Positions 1 through 11,966 of a stretch of 64,000 bases of DNA are shown here, one piece after another (the first letter of the stretch is position 1; each line of letters starts with the position of its first letter). Location of the stretch: positions 10,542,001 through 10,606,000 of the forward strand of contig OX485803.1 in NCBI GenBank assembly GCA_950295325.1. Direction: 5' to 3'. Source of the stretch: Polytrichum commune. Taxonomy: Eukaryota > Streptophyta > Polytrichopsida > Polytrichales > Polytrichaceae. The notes below the pieces were generated by a model that searched no databases, was not told the origin of the DNA, and saw only the letters and a program-made list of their open reading frames with translations. Made by a program: the position numbers and the translations under genes.

Positions 1-297
1 GGCAAACTTTTGCCCAAAGTCCAATAGTCCCCCTTCAATCTTACAATCTTATGGATCATTTGATGGTAAATTAGAAACAATGATTAAATGTTATGACATA
101 TATTATAGACTTAGATGCTTATGAGTTACATCCGGGGGATGAAAAATCTTCAACAACTTTATTAATGAAGACTAGGATTTTACATTATACATATGATAAG
201 GGTTCATTATTATTCAAAACTATACTTGTATACTTATGTTAATGACTATATATGAATGTAATTTTTCTACATATACATATTGTCACTTGTATTTTTA

Positions 298-1060
298 TCA
301 TTGAACTGTACGTGTATTGCTTGACTTTACAAAAAAAAAAGGTTGTATATAGGGGTTTTTAGAGTTTGTAGCGTATGCACGTGGTTCGTAGTTTTTAATG
401 AAAGGTGCACCCCCCCGGGACATCACCTTCCTTTCCATGTCCTCTCCTAGCATCCCACCATTCATAGGTAGGATTTCAATCAACATGTCTTTGAGATTGT
501 CATCATTAACACTCCGGGTAGTTCTTTTATAGGAAAGAAGCTTGAAGATTGTTTTTAATACATGCATGATGTAGTAGTGGACTGAAAAACATGAGGTGTT
601 GTTATTGGTGGTTGCCTCATCTGCATATATTGCAATGTAGCTTGTATTGTGTAAGACCTCCTTGGTGTTCTCTGCCACGGTGTGGTGGAGCGCACCAACG
701 ATCTCCCAACTAGAATTATTTGACTAATGTTTGCAGGGCATGTTCTTCACTTGCAAGAATTGGTACATACCCTGCATTGCATTCTACTCAAGAAAAAGGT
801 GCCCTTGCTGTAGTATACAGAACACAATGGAGAATTGATCCAACTTCTCCTTGCGGTGGACCCTAGCACCAGCCTGCTCTTGTCAAGAACTGTGTTTGGA
901 CCATGGCCCATGTTAAGGAGCTAATTTCTTCCATGTCCGCAATCCTTCAACAAATGTAACCATTCCAATGGGAATTCCATGACCAAGTTTCTTGCCTTCC
1001 TCCTCTTGGCACGCTTGAACAATCCATCAATTTTGGGTTGCAACAAGACTTCCTTACACC
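298..1060 (-). pseudogene. hAT-like transposase fragment
   Basis: Broken transposase remnant on the minus strand. Near 620-740 the frame reads WEIVGALHHTVAENTKEV and then YIAIYADEATT followed by SVHYYI. This is the segment around the first catalytic acidic residue seen in plant hAT-like or DUF4371-type transposases. The same frame continues upstream across an in-frame TAG near 710-725, with a likely F-x-V-K-N-x-P segment before it. A further stretch near 990-1060 reads QPKIDGLFKRAKRRK, the kind of N-terminal tail that precedes such domains. Several stops and frame losses separate the pieces, so no functional protein is expected. The family call comes from memory of motif layout, not from a search; another transposase superfamily is possible. 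Confidence 0.5.
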
Positions 1061-3319
1061 CTAAAACCCTAAACCCAATACGATCCTCATTGCAAGACAA
1101 TATCTACATCCCCCTTAGACATGCAGGAAAAAAGACCAAGAATGCTAGAGAAATCAAATACAAGCAAAAATGAAGGGGGTGGAGTGGGACTTAACCTGCA
1201 TTCTTGTACTTGGAAGTTGGCAATGCCCACAAGGATCCCTATTGCACCATCTATTGTTCGTAGCCACTTACATATCAAAGATTAAGACGTTGGACATGGA
1301 AAAATTTGATCTAAAATCCTCACTGTTGCCTGCCCATGAATCCTCCCTCCTGTATTACCCCCACCCCCCTAGAGGCATACATTTAAACATTGAGACCACA
1401 TTGTTTGAACCAGGTGCAAGCTTCCACGCACATACACAACCACTTCTTACATAAGAGGCACATCAACATACGCTAAACCCATGTGCACAAAGGAGATGAT
1501 GATAGGAGCATTGGACGAATGGAAAGTTGGTTGTGGCAATGTGGCCAACTTATTGCGGGAGACATGTGCAGGCGTAATAGAAGGGGAAGTGGGGCGGAGG
1601 TTGGACGGAGCTGGGCTTGGCAAGAGGGAGAAAGGTCTAAGGAGTGCGGGATGTGAATGAAGGTTGAATGGCACCAACCACGATGTCACTCCCTCCTCTT
1701 AACCATCGCACCTTGGCCCATCCGAGGGCAGAGGAGTTGCCTACCTGACGAATGCACGTTGGAGTGGTGGCCATGTTCGGGTAGTGAGGGATCTTGCTGC
1801 TATAGAAGCCCATCAACGTCTTGCCTTAGGGCGAAGTGCCCTAGCACCCTTCTGTTGATATTTCCGACATGGTTGAAATGATAGAAGGGTGAAATTGTCT
1901 CTCACATGAAATGGAATGGGAAGGAGTGTGAAGAATATTGAAGCTGGTGGTTTCTTCGACAAATTGGTTGATATGAGAAGATAAGAGATGGCAAGACATA
2001 TATTTACTGATTGTAATCATGGTTTTATCTGTGGCAGCCCATTTATCGACCAAAAATCCACTGTGGCAAACAGCTACAGGGGATTTAGACTGGTCATTTT
2101 GCAGCTTTTTGGTCCTCAGGAGCCTCATTGATATATGTTGCAGATTTTAGCATTGATCGAAGTGCTCTGAAAAATTAGTGCATAGCCTCTCAACTACTGG
2201 GGGAGAATCTTGTAACCAAAGTGCAAGAGATTGTTAGGATGGTAACTGGGAAATGGTACAGACAGGGACTTCCTCAAAGCCGCCACCTTGACACAAATTA
2301 GGTCTTGCACTTATGTGATCTACTGTTATATATACCAAAGGAGATTTGTTGGTTAATTCCCATGGAACTTTAGCCACCTTTAGCATATCCATTCCACTCA
2401 CATTTGTCACATGAACAATTGAAGCAATGCAGGCAAGGCTGCAACACACCTAAAGCAAACCTCAAACATTGTCGTAGATTTGGGTACGACAACAAAAAAG
2501 AAAACCTTTGTTATCATGGTTATGCAACTGGAACAAAACTTCCAAGAATGCTCGCCGAATCTTCCCTCTCAACAGTCTGAATATAAACTTGGAATACTCA
2601 TTATTAATTATTCTCATTGTGACCATATTAACAAGTTTACACATGTCCTGATAATAGTAAGGTGTTTTATGACAATTTCGAGGAAATGCAATTTGCATGT
2701 TTTGTGATCGCCCGGGATTGGGTAGGTGATTCCAAGTGGGTGAGGTACACAATTTGTAGACTACGTCACATCGAATTTTAGTATTGCTGAGCTTTTTTTG
2801 ATTAGGATCCACTGTTTAGCAGGTAGAAGTCTCAGAGAATATAAGTCTCATTGACTTTGAAATTGTAACCAACGACCAGACATCACTGACGCCAATCCAA
2901 CCCGAAATGACCAAAGCTCAGAGAGTAGAGTATATAGATCTATGAAGCCTTGTGTCCAACTATCAACAATCTTTGGACAAGTAAAGTTAGAAATAGTAGT
3001 ATATCGTCTTACCTGAACGTCTCTAGAACTAAATCACAGAAATCCTGACTTCTCTACACTTCACAAAGAAAGTTTTAAAAGAAAAACAATAATCTACTGT
3101 CACAGGCATTTGCTCATCAGATCAAAAAAGGTAGAGGTAAATTCCTGGTGGTAGAAAAATGTGCTCTTTATGTCAGATTCCTCCGGTTCAGGTATATGGA
3201 AAAAACAAAGAAACCATATTTACATCTATGGCTACATACACAGCAATATCACTCTGCTCCTCCCTGACTGTTGAATCAATACAAACCATTGAGCTTCAAG
3301 AGTGCCTTTAGATTAGAAA
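1061..3319. other. No gene seen
   Basis: About 2.2 kb without an open frame that I can support as coding on either strand. The short open frames present have no recognisable motif and no matching splice sites. The last few hundred bases probably include the 3' untranslated region of the minus-strand gene that ends at 3320. Confidence 0.5.
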
Positions 3320-6164
3320 CTAAATCTTTTCCACAAGCAGCTGCATCCATTTCTTGGCATTTGCAAAAGACTCCTCATCACCTTGAAGAACAAACCATGT
3401 TGAGGTTATTCTTGAGACCTGATCCCCAAACAAACCCCAAAGGATTTGCTACATCAGAGATTGAGTATTGTGTCAAGATCTCGCTAGAATGCCTCAGAAT
3501 GCTAACATGGATTGTGAAGCATGCTCATGTACAAAAGAGGACATACCAGGCCTGACATCTCCATTTCAAACACAGTCTCCCCAGAGAGTTGAATTGGTCC
3601 AGAGCTATTTTTTTCCTTAGCATAAACTTGTGCATTTATTGGAAATGTCATTGTCCATGTTCCACAAAGCCAGCGCTTGTCTGAACCACAAAGACATGCC
3701 AGAGTTATCAGTTTCCATCTCTTCTAGGAATTGCTCTTTTCTTATGTATACTAATATGCATTTGGTCCAGTATGAAACTCATGAATAGAACATGTTTCAG
3801 AGAAGGCACATCCTGATCATTTAGAAGTACATACTTGTTGCAGTAGACATTGCACTGAGAATTCAACACTACATAACCATTGGGGAGGATAAACAGGCAG
3901 AAGGAAAGGTATTCTTCAATTCAAAGTTAGACTTAGGCTTTCCTAACAGACTCCTTCATGGACTATTAACAAGGTGGTCAAGAAGCTTTTAAAAACATGA
4001 AGGATCATGAAATTTGGACTTTTGAAATCTTTTGGGTATGTATGGACATACCATGGTTTTCACTTAAACTTTCGTAGTAGATTTCATGTAAGCTGATTAA
4101 GCCCTTGACTTCCACAATCGCTTGTAGCCAATCAACAAACCTGTTTGAACAGAGGAAATAAAATGATTGACCAGGATCTGACATGGGTGTCCAGGCATAC
4201 AGAAGGCCGTGCGCTACTGTTAACAATTTAATTTTTATTATAATTAGTTCTTTTGTTTCAAGAAGTGGCATCCCAAATACCAACTTTTTCAAATCCTAAT
4301 CACCTAGACCGATATAACCATTCACAGCAAAGGATAGCATAACCTTTTTACAAGTTTATCATTAGAATTTATGCATAAAAATGATGTTATCCACCTAAAT
4401 TATCCACCTATTCAAGATGGGCTCTCATACCTATACAGGTACATGTGATATCTGGTGGCATCTCTTGACATTCTGAAGCAAAGCCATGTTGCTCCTTTTC
4501 CATTTCTAGCCTCGCTTGCACACCTCTCAGATTTAAATGAAATGCTTGCAATTTGAATCGTTCCAGACAAATGGTTGCATGTCCTTGAAATGATTCTGAT
4601 TGCATGGGAGCTCAGTAAAGCTACTTAAGAATGATATGCGGAAATTCTCTTGTCACTTCCAAAATTCTAGACAGGTATAGATAAACGAATGATCTAATGA
4701 TTAGAATTTTGACTGACTTGTATAAGCCAAATTGATCTCTGCCAAAGCAGCAGAGTTACAATTCCACAAACACTCAAGGTACACAGGTGTGATGTCAAAC
4801 TAGCCAGATTACGAGTTGGACATACTTGTTGATCCCACATAAGTTGATAATGGGGTTCTGAAACTCCACTGAGGAGCTCAACCTTGAGCACATGGAATGA
4901 ATTTTATCAAGGTCCAGGTGTCCACACAAAATGTCCTTCAAAGAGTACATCAGTGATTCAACTTTGTCCCGCATGTCCGCTTCTGTATCCAACAAAGAGG
5001 TGCCCACTCCACAGGGAGTCATAACCAACGAGGAAAAAAAGAGGAAGAAACACAAAGGAATATTCTAACCTAGAACCTCAGATGCTTCCAGATAGAGCAC
5101 TCGGACAATCTAGATACAAAGACAACAGAGAGGAAAAGCAGTTTGCAACTTCAGAGTATAGCTTTCTAAGTGAACTCCAACCATGAACTTTTGCTTTCCA
5201 AGAATTTTGCTTCTAAGAAAATGAATCACTGAGAATGTGTTGCTTGACTATCACAGGTTTCAAGAAGTAGGTTTACGCGGAACAATATTCGTGATTAACA
5301 CCTTGTGCAGAAATAGGCGGGGCTGGCACGTACTGAGGAGGTCCCTCATCTTTCTCGATGATATTAACGTCCCCCAGGTATGGATCCCAAGCTAAATCTG
5401 TCCAGATAAGAAGCAGAGCAACAAAATATGAGTACTAACACCTCTGCTGGCCTTAAATCATAGACTGCTGCAAAGCCAATAATCATAACCGACCTTTACT
5501 GATGCATCAATAACAACAAGCATAACCAACCTTCAAATATGGCGTCCAACGACTTATTTTGCAGATGTGCAACGTCCTTGACGTTGGCTTCGTAGTCATT
5601 GATACCTTCAGACGTCGACGACCCTGGCTGATCCGAGCGAACGTTGTTATAGAAAATGCATCTAAAATTCATGCTACAGGTGAGAGCTGCGGACCAGCCA
5701 CACATATCACATGGTCTTTCGAGAAATTTGAATAATTTCAGTACTAGTCCTGACAACTAGCCCCTTTTAGTGAACCTTAATGAAGTTCAAACTGAATTTA
5801 CAATGTCATCAAGCGCTTCTGTCAAAAGCCTTACAGCAAACAACCTACAACACGTTCATCTCCATACCCGTAGTATGAGAATAGAGCTTGCATTTACAGA
5901 CTCACTGAACATATTGTGCACTGAACATCGTGTAAGAACATGAAAGATTCATTAGCTTGGAACCCCACATACAGACGAGAATTTAGCGAGTAGTTTAGGT
6001 GTTACATTGTCATCGCTGTTTATATGACCCCCGAACTCATATTCAGCAGGATGTGATGGACCAGGCCAGAGACTCATGGGATCTGCAGTAGATGCGCCCA
6101 TCATTTCTTTGTCGAAGAAACCACCATCTTCAGACACAGCCCTCGGCAGACTCCTCCTGTCCAT
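3320..6164 (-). CDS. Eight-exon gene, 338-residue protein of unknown function
   Basis: I do not recognise the family. Exons by splice sites, in order of transcription: 6164-5973, 5627-5531, 5397-5302, 4982-4826, 4583-4431, 4140-4052, 3680-3547, 3418-3320. They sum to 1017 nt, an exact multiple of three, and intron phases (0,1,1,2,2,1,0) match at every junction; all introns are GT-AG and 128-371 bp. The product starts MDRRSLPRAVSEDGG and ends QLLVEKI. The N-terminal 130 residues are acidic and proline-rich and probably disordered (DLAWDPYLGDV, PPQYVPAPP). The rest looks globular, with RYHMYLYRFVDWLQ, RWLCGTWTMTFP and RITSTWFVLQGD suggesting an alpha/beta fold. No signal peptide or membrane segment is visible. 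The start is the first ATG after an apparent acceptor near 6173, which implies a non-coding leader exon. The exon 2 acceptor is the least certain junction. Confidence 0.7.
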
Positions 6165-7473
6165 CCCAGCTCCTGTGAGAAGCACATTCATCCTTCTATC
6201 TGACCATGTCAAAAATGCACAGCACCAGATATCTATGCTGGAAATTCCTTTCCGTTCTCAGGCAATGTGTTCAGACTCATGAAATCTGGTAGGATGTAAT
6301 CTCAAAGTGAGCAAATTGCTTCACCTAAATGTATGAATGTGTTTTAAGATTTGATGAATTCATTGAGGATAGGTGGCAAGTTGATGTCTCATGCATAATG
6401 AGTCAAAGTGTTTCTTGCTTGTTTGGTAATTGGGTCACGTTTGGCTTTCAAGAATTACCTCGTGCCAATCGTCAACCAAGTTCCCTCGAAGGAGGATGGG
6501 AGCTGCGTCATCTCAACTCTGCTTCCGCTTCCGTAATCTTGCCCTTGCCCTTGCCCCTTCAATGTCCTGGTGAAATTCGCATGACTGCAAGAAAACAGCA
6601 CCCGGGAACACATTGCCGCCATTGCCGCCATTGCCGACCACGTCGCAACTGCGAAATCTGCACAACGGCTACAATTGGAGCGATGTAGTGCACGCAGGGT
6701 TTAGGGTTAAGAGTGTAGCTGAAATTAATGCGATGAGCGGGAGTCTCTCCACTTGGCCAATTTCTACCTGTAAGTCATTCATTGTATCGCCAACCTCCCA
6801 GGCAAGTTCAGTTACCACATCTTAGTTTCCCAGGGTTTCCTTGCATCTCCTGAGTCCTGAGCACCCCGAGAATCACAAGGTAGACATTTGCTCAAATCTG
6901 GTCACCCAAATCTGGTTCTCGCAGTGCCCGGCCTTCCATATGGTAGCAAGAGCTTGTGAATAAATGATTCTCAGAGAATGGTCGAGTTTCTCGCTCTCTC
7001 TACTGAAAGCAATTAACTTCCTAAGGAGTTGTCACGACTCAAATTGAAGATTACAGAAAGTGCCTTCCCTATTACACCTAATTAAGTCGCAAATCAAGCC
7101 GGCTACCTACTAATGCCTCTTTAAAAGCACCTAATTATTCGGAACCTAGAAATCAATCTGACGTGGAAATACTCGAATAGTGTGGAAATCCGAGTGGAGT
7201 GCCTCCGTGGCATTGCAGGTAGCCAGCCACCCACTCACACTCACCAGCCTTTCAATTCCTTCCTCAACCGCAACCGTAATCCTCAATCTCATTCCTCCCC
7301 TCCCTCCCCTCCCTCCCCCTCCCCTACAGGCAGACAGCATTTCAACCTCACCTCACCTCAATCCCAACATCACGGAAACACAAAATTCTTGCCCCAAGAA
7401 CCAGAACCAGAAGAAGCAGAATCAGAATAAGAAGAAAACAGAGGAGGGAGGATAAGTGAGAGGAGCAATTGCG
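6165..7473. promoter_or_regulatory. Divergent intergenic region between the unknown gene and CCB1
   Basis: The two host genes are transcribed away from each other across about 1.3 kb, so this interval should contain both promoters, the leader exon and intron of the minus-strand gene and the CCB1 5' leader. The 100 bases before CCB1 contain pyrimidine-rich runs of ctcccct type around 7300-7325, followed by an A/G-rich leader, as is common in plant leaders. I see no convincing TATA box. The open frames here (for example 6329-6688) have no supporting features. Confidence 0.4.
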
Positions 7474-10400
7474 ATGAGTGCGATGCAGGCACTGGCACCG
7501 CTGCCATTTACTTGCCACATTCCTCCCCTCTTGCAAGGGCGGGCCACGATTTCTGCCTCCTCGGCATCACGAGGCTTCATCCTCCGGACGCAATTCCAGA
7601 GCATTCGAAGGGATGCAGGTCGAGGTGGAGTTACAGTGGCAGCAGCAGCATCAGCAGAGGAGGCGGTGGAAAGGATAAGCAATAGCAGCAGCAGTAGTAG
7701 CAGTTGTAGTGGTAGTAGTAGTAGTAGTAGTAGTAATGGTGGGAGTAGTTTTGTTGAGGTGGAGAGAAGAAGGGATGTAGGTGTGCCTTTGGTTCTGTAT
7801 AGTGTGGCTCCGTTGTTTGCTTTGGCGGAGGCTGCTGGCTACTCGCAAGCTAGCTACTACACTTCCCTCGGCCTGTTCCTACTGTCATTGCCCGGTGTAT
7901 GGTCGCTTGTCAAGCGAGCCACCAAATCCAAGGTATGTGGCTGATTGCTTTGTTCATATGTCTCAATGTTTGTCAAATTGGTTAGCAATCCTTTTTGGAT
8001 ACTTCTCCTTCCCTTCATTTTGATTATGGCAACGAATGTGGATACTTGATGAGTAGCTGTGGGAATTGTGGGTAGAATTGAATATTGGACATTAGTACAC
8101 CTTTTTAAGAACCATTTCGTTTAAGAGAGTGAGGTGCTGCTGTAATTCAATGAGTAAACGGCGGGCAAGGAAAGGCTAGGCAACCATAAATCTTCACGAT
8201 TGCGCCACATTTTTGTGCACCACCATTCGAGCTTCATTGCAATGTGAAGTTTCGATGTCAACCTCACAAGTAAATCTGTAAATGTACCCTGTCGATAAGA
8301 TTGGCAATGTTTGTGTGTGGACTGTGAGTGAATTGCTCTTTTCTGAAACTGAATGCTAGGAGCGATTGTGATTACCTGATGAGTAGCTGTGGAAATTGTG
8401 GATGGAATTGAATCCTGAACATTAGATTTCAGTCTTAGAAATGGAGCTGCTGCTGTGATTTAAAGACTGAAACAGTGGGCAAGCAAAGCCTAGGCAACAA
8501 TCTTTTTGATTATTACGCCACATTGTCGTGCACCACGATTTGAAGTTCATTGCAATGTGAAGCTTCGATGTCAACCTCATCATGAAACTTGTCAATGTAC
8601 CCTGTACATAACATTGAGAGGATTGCTGTGGTGCTTTTCTTCATAGTGTACTCAACTTTAGCCTCCGAAAGGATTTATCTAGTAATAATGCCTGTGTAGG
8701 GGTTGCCATGACCTTTATTATCCGTTCCTGAGATGTAGAAATGGGTGCACAGATTGTGAAGAAGACGTTCTCAGTGCCAGGCGCAACAACTGGACAAGGC
8801 AAATCTCCGAAGCAGATTGCAGGGGAGATTACTTCCTTCTTCACTCGCAGCAATTTCAATGTGGCGAGCAGAGGCGATACTGTCACGTATGTACTCTTTC
8901 TGGATTGTGTCATTGTCTGAGTGGTCGAAGCAATGATGAGTTTATGCCAACTTAGGGTTAAGGCCAACTCTTGCACAAGATAAGTTTGTTGCTTCGCTTC
9001 TTGAGTTCACCTCTCAAAGTCATCCAGGACATCGTTGAGGATTTAGTGTCACAATTACAACCTTCAGCGACTCATTTGTTGAGTTGATGAGATAATTGAA
9101 AGCTTCTAAATTTCTGCATATGTTAGGTTTCAGATAATTGTTGGAGACCGTTTTACTCAAGCGGATGCTTCCAATAATTGTTTTTACCATGAGAGAATTC
9201 AGTCTCTTGAATGCAGACATACTGTGAGGATATCTCATCTTGCAATCTTTGTTTGTTCACCACCTTAGTCACTTGCATAGCCAACTCATGCAATGCCGAT
9301 CGTGAAGGTCTGATAGGATTGGAATGTCATTCAAGTGTAATGATTTAGTGTCACCAAGCATAACCAATTGTTGGAGACTGTCTTATACGAGCTGATGCTT
9401 CCAACAATTGTATTCACAATGAGAGGATTTAGTCTCTTAAAGGCAAGCATACTGGGGATATCTCATCATGAAATCTACGATTGTTCGCCACCTTAGTCAG
9501 TTGCATAGCTAAGTCTACAATGATGAATGTGAAGGTCTGATGAAATTGTAATGTTTTCCAAGTGGAGTAATAAGAGTCATGTTGTCATGTAGGTAACACC
9601 CATGAGGTCATTGGCCATTCATGCTGTTTGGCTTGGTGCATTGGCTGTTTCATTCATTGGGCTACTTGAGTTTGACGCAAAACATAGCCTTGTGCACAAC
9701 ATATTGAAGATAGTGGATGCATGGCAGGTTTGAAGGAGTGATGACAGCAAGTCGAGGGCAAGCAGCTTTCTTGACCTTCTGCACGCTGGTGAGCTTAGGC
9801 AGTGCTGGTCTTGTGCTCTCCATCGCTTTACCAGACATTGGAGAAAAGGCTTATTACATCACACTTCTCAGCCCTCTTGCGTAAGATTCATCTCTTCTTC
9901 CAAGTTTGCTTTTCTCTTCATTACCACTAAGAATTGTACTCTTCAGTACTAAGATGATGCCAGGAATTAGTACCACATGCACTAAATGGGATAATAACTG
10001 TAGCATCATCTTAGTACTTCATTTCCTTAGTACCACTTCATTGCCTTCAACCCAGTTGAGGTGAAATTGCAAACACCATATCAGAGACACTCTTGAAGAG
10101 TTCAAGCAACTTGCACATAATACCATAGCATCTCCTTAGTACTTCATTCTCTTTGCAGCATTTTATTGTCTTCCACCTGCTTGAGATGAAATTGCAAACA
10201 CCATATAATTTACACTCTAGAAAAGTTCCAGAAACTTGTACATAATACCTCTAGCATCAACATAGTACTTCATTTCCTCTGTAGCACTTCCCTGTCTTTA
10301 ACCCATTTAAGGTGAAGTTTAAACACCATATCATAGATACTCTAGAAATGTTCCAGCAACTTGTACATCGTCTTTGTTGAAGGGGGCTTTTTGTCTTGCA

Positions 10401-10588
10401 GGGGAGTGTACTACTGGAGGAGGGCAACTAGAACAGAGCAAATTCAGGTCAAGATTGTAGTGGCAGATGATGAGACTTCAAGTGACGTTACTGTTCAAGG
10501 CGATGATGAACAAATCGACCGAATGCGTCGCGAACTCGGGTACATGGAGAAAGGCATGGTATATGTGAAGGGTATTCTTGAGCAGTGA
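7474..10588 (+). CDS. CCB1: Cofactor assembly of complex C subunit B, CCB1, chloroplastic
   Basis: Thylakoid membrane protein of the CCB pathway, which attaches haem ci covalently to cytochrome b6 during cytochrome b6f assembly. Exons 7474-7932, 8753-8886, 9728-9880 and 10402-10588 total 933 nt and encode 310 residues, with matching phases (0,2,2) and GT-AG introns. Residues 1-60 look like a chloroplast transit peptide. Residues 70-92 are a serine run written with agc/agt triplets. The conserved part starts near residue 104: LYSVAPLFALAEAAGYSQAS, YYTSLGLFLLSLPGVWSLVK, a soluble segment with KKTF, ITSFFTR and FEG, then hydrophobic FLTFCTLVSLGSAGLVLSIA and ITLLSPLAGVYYW, and the end GMVYVKGILEQ. 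This matches Arabidopsis CCB1 (At3g26710) as I remember it, in order and in splice positions. The frame also opens from a GTG at 7456, but 7474 is the first ATG. Confidence 0.93.
8048..8620 (+). repeat. Tandem duplication in CCB1 intron 1 (330-bp period)
   Basis: Two diverged direct copies begin with gatgagtagctgtgg at 8048 and at 8378. They share the later landmarks gcaatgtgaag(t/c)ttcgatg and aatgtaccctgt. The second copy runs into the region just before exon 2. Divergence is roughly 20 percent by eye, so the duplication is old. Confidence 0.85.
9020..9590 (+). repeat. Tandem duplication in CCB1 intron 2 (230-bp period)
   Basis: ttggagac(c/t)gt at 9141 and 9371 opens two direct copies that share cgatgcttcca-type sequence, atgagag(a/g)att(c/t)agtctctt, gatatctcatc and gtgaaggtctgat. 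The copies lie wholly inside the intron between exons 2 and 3. Confidence 0.85.
9960..10375 (+). repeat. Triple tandem repeat in CCB1 intron 3 (about 125-bp period)
   Basis: Three direct copies carry tagtacttcatt at about 10011, 10136 and 10262, each followed by a pyrimidine-rich stretch, gaggtgaaattgcaaacaccatat-like sequence and a (t/c)actct-gaa-agttc-agcaacttg(c/t)aca block. The last copy ends close to the exon 4 acceptor. Confidence 0.85.
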
Positions 10589-11838
10589 GGTATTCAGGCT
10601 TTGTAGACATTGCTAATGATTATGACAAATTTTTGGCAGACAACCACTTTTTGATTACGGGTCGTATTTAATTAGAGCATTGGATTATTCTCATGCGGCT
10701 TGTAGTTGGTGCGGCACTTCGAATTCTTCCCACAGCTCAGGGAAGTTAAGGTAGTATGACAGCAACAAAGCATGGAGTTGGGATGAGAAATACAGATCGT
10801 CCATGTCTGAGGGACAGCTGAAATGGAGTAAAATCTGTATCAATCTCCACAGTCTTCCACGTTTGTTTAGATGGGACTTGGGAACATTTTAGATTTTGTG
10901 GATCAAATGTATATTTTCTGGAGTTTACTAAACTTTTCCCCTGAATTAGCACAGTACTGTTTTATGACAAGTATGTGATGAATCACCTTAACAGATGAAT
11001 CAAGACAGTGGATTTGATAGTGCTGAGATTCCACAGGTGCTCCTATCCTCTCATCCAGTTGGTAAATGCTTACATGTTTTGATAGAGCATCTACAAGCGT
11101 TTGTCCACTCCGTAATCATTGAAGGATTATGGACTTTGGTGAAGCTTTTCATATTATATGAGTTCACTATGCCATGTGTATGAATTCTCAAAGAAGGGGC
11201 TTCAAGATGACTCATTTGGGACCTAAAACCAGTCATATTCATATCCCCTTGAGGCTTCCATACATTAATCAACAAGCTTGGTGTGCTTCCTTTCTATATT
11301 TGTCCAATATGTAAGAGTTTAAAAAAACTATTTAACAGTCAAAAGGTAAATGGCGGGGCCTACAGCAACTGGTGGGAAACGGCCCATTATTAACCAAAAG
11401 CCTGATGTTTATCAAAATTAACTTGTTTAAGTAACCTCTAAACAAGTGTTATGAGCCACATGGCTTCACATAATGGGCATACACTATTATAATCATAACG
11501 ACTATTGCATCGTGTCACCTTCATGGCCCACTTGCCTCTCCAAGTAAACCACTTACATTGCAAGCTTGTTATGGATGTTGAAGATGGGTAATTGTTTGCC
11601 ATTCTTGACTCATGAGGAGGATGGTGCGATAGTTTGTAACTGACGGGCCCTGATGAACACTAACTATAGTCCAGATATTTGCCATTCCCCACCTTCATAC
11701 ATTTTACATGCATGTTAAATATAAATGTAAAGGATGTTTTAGCAATTGCCTGAAATAAGTCAAGACTAAGCTAGTTTAGCTAAGAATTAGTCTAGACTAG
11801 GATATTAGTTGCACTGGAACTAAGAAAACTAGGAAGGT
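10589..11838. other. CCB1 3' region, no further gene seen
   Basis: About 1.25 kb between the CCB1 stop and the left target duplication of the Harbinger-type element. It holds the CCB1 3' untranslated region. The short open frames present show no coding signs, and I see no repeat of note. Confidence 0.5.
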
Positions 11839-11966
11839 TTAGAGCGTCCCCACCAGCGGAGGTATAAAGCGGTTGAACGGCACTCCTGGAATTACGGTGC
11901 CCGGGACGCCAAGTTGCAACGTCCACCAGTCGACACTAACGCCATAAAGGGTGTCGGGTCGGGCAT

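Noticed and set aside
4141-4216. Extra exon in the unknown gene, after an acceptor at 4217
   Set aside because: It would leave an intron of 31-37 bp and spoil the phase pattern; skipping it joins 4431 to 4140 in a perfect frame with a good pyrimidine tract.
4408-4605. Open frame reading QSESFQGHATIC across exon 5 of the unknown gene
   Set aside because: It is in the wrong frame; the spliced frame through the same DNA is open and phase-consistent.
6329-6825. Plus-strand frames between the two divergent genes
   Set aside because: No motif, no splice support, and the position is expected to be promoter and leader sequence of the minus-strand gene.
7456-7473. GTG start for CCB1
   Set aside because: Nuclear genes start at ATG; the first in-frame ATG is at 7474.
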